A stretch of DNA of 64,000 nucleotides, taken from NCBI GenBank assembly GCA_021014945.1, contig MU266420.1, positions 1 through 64,000 of the forward strand, given 5' to 3'. The stretch comes from Leucogyrophana mollusca. Taxonomy: Eukaryota > Basidiomycota > Agaricomycetes > Boletales. Both the position numbers and the translations under genes were made by a program. Below are positions 58,212-64,000 of this stretch, in pieces. Numbering within the stretch: position 1 is the stretch's first letter; every line of letters begins with the position of its first letter. The notes under the pieces were generated by a model. That model ran no database searches. It saw nothing but the letters and a program-made list of their open reading frames with translations, and was not told where the DNA came from.

Positions 58212-61200
58212 ATGTCAAAGCATTCGATAGATGTAAGTCTTTGCCTTGCTTGTCGCTGACCAGCGACTCATAGGAGCTCAGTATAGCAAAAGCTCACGGG
58301 CGACATGCAAAGGTCCTGATCCATGCACGGGCTCCGTCATACCTATTGGAAACCTGAGGTATGGTCAGGTCGCACAGGGGGAGTTCGGGGAAACTGTCGC
58401 CTGGCGTCACTGGTATATCTCCTGCCTCTACCCGACGTTCGCGTAACCAATTGACGCGCGCCTTTCCATTTATTTTAGGGGATGTGTTACTCCGGATATC
58501 CTTGCAAACCTCGCTTCGTCCAACCTGAACGAGGTTATTGGCTTCGGCAATCTGAAGTACGTGTCAGCTTCGCTCTTGAAGAACTTTGCTGATCGATTGG
58601 GATGTCACTAGACCAGATGACCAGGCAAGAGTCCGCCAAGCTATTGCCCGTCGCATGGTAGATCCGTCAGATGTCCCAGAATCCGCCAAAGTGCGAGCGC
58701 CTGCTGCTGCTGCGCCTGCCCCAAGTCAGAAGAAACGCAAGGCTGCTTTTGAAGGAGTTGCCAATCTTTCTCAGCCGAGCGCGTCGCAAGCCAAGAGCGC
58801 TCATGCCAGTGCTCGCCCTCTGGCCCGTCTCGCGCAAGAAGAAGACGACGAAGTCATGATCATCGAACCAGAGCCCGTGGACGAACTGTATTGCATGATG
58901 AACACTAATGTTGTTGGAGTGCAGTACTACAAGGGTGCGCTCTGCCGTGGGATTCTACCTTCATTCTCGCTCATCGCTGTTACAGGGTTGGTTGGTCCCG
59001 GGGAGGAAGTCAGGCTAATTAGAGAGCCCCACAATCAGTATGACAAGTGGGTGCTTCCAGAGAAAGTATAACATTACGCGATCTCATTGCAGCGCCCGCC
59101 AGAAATGCAATTCAGGTCAAAAATATAGGAGGAACTCAGGTGGGCCATATCCCGCGGGCGGTCGCCTCAAAACTTTCGCCGCTCCTTGACCGTCGCGCGG
59201 TCACAGTTGAAGGTGTGATGCACGATGGGAACTGTGAGTATATTGCGTCTCTCTTTTATTTCCCCGACTAAACACTTAACACAACAGTAACTGGTTTCAG
59301 CTACTCGTTATCTATGTATGTCGCTTGGTGTGATATTTCATTACGTAGCCTCATGTTCACTACAGGACACTCAAGATCTATGGACCCTCGGATAAAAGAG
59401 ATCTCCTTGAACCACAATTAGTATGGGCGACGCCTCGCCAAAGAGGTTTTCCGCCTCGAGGTGGAGCTGTTCCAGGAACCCCTGCCGCAGCCGGACGCGG
59501 ACCTTCTTCGAGCTCCGCTGCCGCAGCGAGCTCGAGCTCTTCCTACTCAGCCTCACAACCAGCTAGTCATAGACGCGGGGCGACTGGCATGACAGTTGCG
59601 CAGACAAAGGCTCAACAAGAAGCCATCAGGCAGCAGCAAGAGGCCCTGCATAAGGCCGCGGAGCTCCGGCAGATGCTCAGCAGCTTAGAGAAGGTAGACG
59701 ACGAGGGAAGGCGCGCCTCGCTACTTGACGCCCTTTGTTCGACGGACGACGTTCTCAACTTGCCTGTTCATCCCAGTCCGCCTGGTGTTGCGAGCGGTGA
59801 CCTGGTCGTCAATTTGTTAAAACATCAGGTTCGCCGCCCTTCTTATGATCGTCGCCGGCTTGTTTATAGAGGGTTCAATAGAGTCAAGCATTACAGTGGT
59901 GCATTGATCACGAGTACCCGGCTCTACCCAAGGCCGAATCAGACAAGCCGGTTCAGTTTTGGCAGTATAGGAAGGCTGGCAACAAGGTGGGTGGGATGTT
60001 TTATAAGGGTTTTACTCTCAAACTCACTGATCACGCGACAGGCCTACTACTTCAATAGTAAGTGGCGGTAATATCCACTTTTCTTTTGGTTGTGATGACG
60101 AGGGCTGTTTAGTTGCGACGAAGACCCCTCAAGAACTGTCCAGCCCTCCTCAGCTCGGACGTGGTGCATTGGTTGGAGACAGTATGGGCCTCGTACGTCT
60201 TACCTCATCACACTATCGCAGAAAGCTGACGGCGAGGTTTCAGGGTAAAACGTTGACTATGCTCGCCCTCATACTTGCCACTAAGCACGACCTTCCAATG
60301 GATCACTCAAAGAGCACTCTTATAGGTAGTGGGCACTTCAACCATGATTCGCACCTCTCCTGACTGTGACCCCTATTATCTCCATTGCAGTCGTCCCACT
60401 GTCTGTGATGTCGAACTGGGAGAAACAAATAGAGGAGCACTGTGTTCGGGGTGTTTTAGCCTCTTGCGTGTACTATGGGCAAACACGCGATATGTCACCC
60501 GAAGAATTACAGCAATATGACGTGGTCATAACGACTTACCAGACAGTGACAGGCGAGGCAGAAGCCGGAGCACCAGGCGCTGCCAACGGACCTCCGAAGA
60601 AGAAAAAGAAGGCCAGTGACAAGGGCCTTTTCGACGTGAAGTGGAAGGTGTGACGCGCGCTTGTGTTTCTCGAGCCGGGTTCTCATAAGTTGGCAGCGAG
60701 TGATCTTGGACGAAGGCCACAATATCCGAAATCCTAGAACGAAGATGGCAAAAGCCGTCTGCAAGCTCACCGCGCAACGCCGATGGGTGTTGTCGGGTAC
60801 TCCCATCGTACGTTTCTCTGCATCCCAAACTTGGCGTAAAATAATTGACGTTGTCGACTCTCCCTTTAGATTAATTCACCCAGAGTAAGCTCAAGCTCTA
60901 CTATGCAGTGCTGGTTGATATATTAGGCTCTCAGGACCTTGGTTCAATCTTGACTTTCTTGCAAATCTGTCGCCCTCTTGATAACGAAGATTTCTACAAG
61001 CGGCTCCTTCTCCGGCCGCTTAAGGATGGCGACAGCTCGGGCGCCGAATTGCTTCGCGTGAGTGCTATCGCATTGGTGTACACATCCATATTCTAAGGCT
61101 TCCCTGTGACAGGCTCTAATGAGCCACATTTGTATCCGCCGAACTAAAGAAGTAAGTGTTGTTTTCACAGCAAGTGCAATCCTTTTACGTTCGCTGTATA

Positions 61201-63338
61201 GATGCAAGATGGCGATGGCAATCCTCTCGTACCGCTTCCTCCTGTAAGACCAGCGGTTCCAGTGCCTGGTTCGGACTACTGACTCCTGTCGCAGGTCGAA
61301 ATGACGTTGATCCCAGTCACTCTGGGTGACGAAGCGAGAGTGAGTGACCTGGATCAGGTCACGCTTCACTTTACTCAACAACATTTCGTAGGCTCTTTAT
61401 GATGCGGTCGAAGACATTTCCAAGCAAAGGGTTGAGCAATTCATGAACCAGAACGGTAGCATGAATGTTACTGTAAGTTTTTGTGGCAGCGGGGTAGTTC
61501 TCTTCTGACACAGATTCTACGTAGGTCACCACGAATGTTCTAAGTATGCTCACTCGTCTGCGCCAATTGGCACTTCACCCTGGCTTACTACCTAGGAACT
61601 ACCTGGAGCAACTTCGTGCTGTAGAGGAGAGCGACAATGCACCGCATACTGCCATCCAGATTACTGCCAAGCAGAAATTAGAGCTCCAGAGCTTGCTTGC
61701 TCAAGCAATCGAAGATAGCGAGGAATGCCCCATCTGCTTTAGTGTTTTGACGGACCCGCGGATCACTGCATGTTCGCACCCTTTTTGCCTTGCATGGTCA
61801 GCACTTACCCGACTTGAGACTCATCCGGTATAGTAAACTGAACTGTTCACAGTATATCGGAGGTGATCGCTCGCGACCCCAAGTGCCCAATGGTGAGCCT
61901 ACAAGTAGTTATCTACAAACCCAGCGTGATACCAATTCGCGTCTTTCAGGATCGCCGTCCGATTGGCATGGGGGATCTTATTGAGCCTCCCCCTCCCACC
62001 GAGCTAACTCAGGTGCCCCTTCACCGAGAAGAGAAAGAGGAGGCGGACGAGGGACTACGTTCAGGATCATCCGCCAAAGTCGATCAGCTTGTCCACCTTC
62101 TCCAGCTAACTCCTTCAGGGGAAAAGAGTTTGGTATTCAGTCAGTTCACTGGTTTTCTCGATAAGGTGACTGTTCATTTGGAAGGGCCTCCTTTCCTATA
62201 ATCACTCATCCTCTCGCGACTCTTTCTAGATAGGTGAAGCACTGGAGGAGCATGGGTACGCTAGCATCGTCGTGATACGCCTAAATCCCCCCTGACTGTC
62301 TATCCTCTAGAATTCCATACGCTCGGTTTGATGGCTCAATGTCCGCAAAGCGGCGCCAGGAAACGCTGGAACGCTTTTCTATTCCCTTGGAAGACGATGC
62401 CGGTGCTGCGGCTACAGGGGAAACACCTCTACCACCATCCCGTCGGCCTCGTAGCTCGGCGCCAGTTCCCGCAGATGGCGAGGATACGTGTGTGGTTGAT
62501 GATGACTCGGATTTCATCGTGGATGATGACGATGACGATTTCGAGGAAGACATTTCGACGAGAGCCAAAAAAGCAGATCCAAAAAGCAAGGGCAAGGGCA
62601 AAGCAAAGTCCCGAGCTAAGCCGGATCCGCGAGCTGGCAAATGTGCCTTCGATGGATCTGCATTCAATGGCGTGAATCCCAAAGTGATGCTCATTTCGCT
62701 CAAGGCGGGTGCACTGGGCTTGAATCTTACAGTTGCTAATAATGTATACCTGTACGTGACATTCAATCATTTCCCTTGACCTCACACTGACCTTGACGTG
62801 GTGCAGCATGGATCCGTAAGCCCATCTCCCTGTATTTACCCGCTGACTTTAATGATATTTTCATTACTCCAGGTGGTGGCAGGAAGGAATTGAGAGTCAG
62901 GCAATTGATAGGTGCAATCGGTGTGTACATCGCTTTCAAGGCCGGAGGTAACGCTCACGTATCGTAGTATCGGGCAGAAGAAACCAGTCCATGTATACCA
63001 GCTCATTGCAGAGAACACCGTGGAATCCAAAGTCGGTATTTGCACTCCCTTGACATTCAGATACTGATCTCCTGTCAGGTCATCGAGATCCAGGAGAGAA
63101 AGAAGCTGCTGATCCAGCAAGTAGGTCTTTTGTCATGCTATTGCCACTTTTTCCTGATGATTGCGTGCCATAGGCCTTCTCTGGGATTAAACGCACAGAA
63201 ACGCAAAGACAGAAAAGGGAAGCGCGTCTGCAAGGTAAGGTGCAATATTCTTGATACATTGCTGGTACTTACTTCACGTGCGCAGACCTCATCGAGTTGT
63301 TTGGTATCAGACAACAAGCTGCGAGCCAGCACGCATAG
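58212..63338 (+). CDS. RAD5: Rad5/HLTF-type SNF2 helicase and E3 ligase with PARP-type zinc finger
   Basis: Predicted DNA translocase and ubiquitin ligase for replication-stress tolerance. After MSKHSID comes a PARP-type finger (YSKSSRATCKGPDPC to WRHWGCV). A disordered Ala/Lys linker and a HIRAN domain follow (CMMNTNVVGVQYYKG, LIREPHNQYDKNAIQVKN, VGHIPRAVASKLSPLL). The SNF2 ATPase has GDSMGLGKTLTMLAL, VVPLSVMSNWEKQIEEH, VVITTYQT, VILDEGHNIRNP and RRWVLSGTPI. A C3HC4 RING is inserted: CPICFSVLTDPRITACSHPF to CISEVIARDPKCPM. The C-lobe shows KSLVFSQFTGFLDKIGEAL, YARFDGSMSAKRRQETL, MLISLKAGALGLNL, MDPWWQEGIESQAID and RCNRIGQKKPV. An acidic then basic insert sits inside the C-lobe (62.43-62.64 kb). 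The stop TAG is at 63336-63338. About 20 short introns; the first splice junction is uncertain. Confidence 0.92.
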
Positions 63339-63576
63339 TCTCCAGTGGGCTGGTAAGTAAATACATTTCATACACTGCAACATCATAGGAAACTACGAAT
63401 TATATCTTCTTGGAATAGCACATATTATACATCCAAGCACGAAGTATCGTACATCAGCACAGTGCTTTACATAAAATACAATTTATATTCTTCAACTCCT
63501 CGAGCCACCGGACGCAAGAACAACAATCCCTGACACCATCTCATGCACGTGAGTATTGTGGTTGATCGCTTCCTTC

Positions 63577-64000
63577 TCAAGTGATGGTAATGCGCTTGGC
63601 CTCCTGCTGTGGGTTGGTTTTCGGGAACGTCACAGTCAAAACCCCATTTTCCATCTTAGCTTTGACATCCTCGGCCTACAAATCAGAATTGATTATCACT
63701 CTCGAGTGACGCATGCCAGAGACGACGTACCTTGGTGCCTTGGGGAAGCTGCAAGGTGCGGGAGAACTTTCCGTGCGAGCGCTCCCGCACGGAATATCCA
63801 GCCTCATCGCGATCATGAGAAACATTGGACTCCCCTGCCACAGTCAAGCGATCATTATGAACATCAATATTGACGTCTTCGTTCTTCAACCCAGGCAACT
63901 CAAATGTCGCAGTAACGGTGTTGTTTTCGCCGGTTTCCTTCAAGTCCATCCTGAGATTGGAGTATGAGCGAACGGTATGCACTTGAGATTTTCTAAATCT
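63577..64000 (-). CDS. Hsp20-family small heat-shock protein (5' part outside window)
   Basis: An ATP-independent chaperone. The alpha-crystallin domain is clear: RMDLKETGENNTVTATFELP, GLKNEDVNIDVHNDRLTVAG, GYSVRERSHGKFSRTLQLPQ, then across a GT-AG intron (GTACGTC...TTTGTAG) AEDVKAKMENGVLTVTFPKT, ending ITIT at TGA 63577-63579. The RxxNGVLTVTxPK motif is complete. The N-terminal arm continues beyond the window edge, probably behind another intron ending at about 63953. It converges with the Rad5/HLTF gene, with about 240 bp between their stops. Confidence 0.93.

Overview
The window reads as nuclear DNA of a filamentous basidiomycete, most likely a mushroom-forming Agaricomycete. Genes lie close together on both strands and carry many 45-75 nt GT-AG introns. 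The proteins recognised by eye are fungal (UGP1, ribosomal protein S8, SET9, CCT6, nucleolar FKBP, ARPC4, Nse4, Rad5/HLTF), and there is a large intact Helitron. All gene models below were assembled by eye from reading-frame continuity, splice signals and remembered family motifs. No database search was possible.

Layout. 1.5-15.8 kb is a housekeeping block: UGP1 (-), RPS8 (+), SET9/KMT5 (+), a tRNA-His-like gene (-), CCT6 (-), a low-complexity Ser/Pro protein (+) and an SDR oxidoreductase (+). 15.8-23.0 kb is gene-poor and looks decayed; it holds two diverged copies of a short sequence about 3.5 kb apart. 23.0-30.6 kb holds a GNAT acetyltransferase (+), a nucleolar FKBP (-) head-to-head with ARPC4 (+), a coiled-coil protein (-) and a secreted GH25 lysozyme (-). 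30.6-34.0 kb has no gene but carries three tandem copies of a ~154 bp unit. 34.0-44.9 kb is a Helitron. It has an uninterrupted Rep/helicase frame of about 2300 codons, a likely spliced N-terminal retropepsin-like exon, and apparent cargo: a GSx..DxD protein, a 134-residue ORF and a multi-exon gene. A decayed second copy of the retropepsin-like segment lies at the far side. 45.4-64.0 kb is again gene-dense: a GPI-anchored secreted protein (+), a multi-pass membrane protein (-), a large gelsolin-repeat protein (+), a GH17-like wall glucanase (+), NSE4 (-), a Rad5/HLTF-type remodeller (+) and the 3' part of an Hsp20 gene (-).

How the genes relate. Apart from the Helitron there is no cluster with a shared pathway. 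Themes that recur are cell-wall and surface proteins (UGP1 for UDP-glucose, GH25, GH17-like, GPI protein), actin (CCT6, ARPC4, gelsolin protein), and chromatin or genome maintenance (SET9, nucleolar FKBP, Nse4, Rad5/HLTF). The region most worth following up is the Helitron with its spliced retropepsin-like head domain, N-terminal SAP-like repeats and cargo genes.
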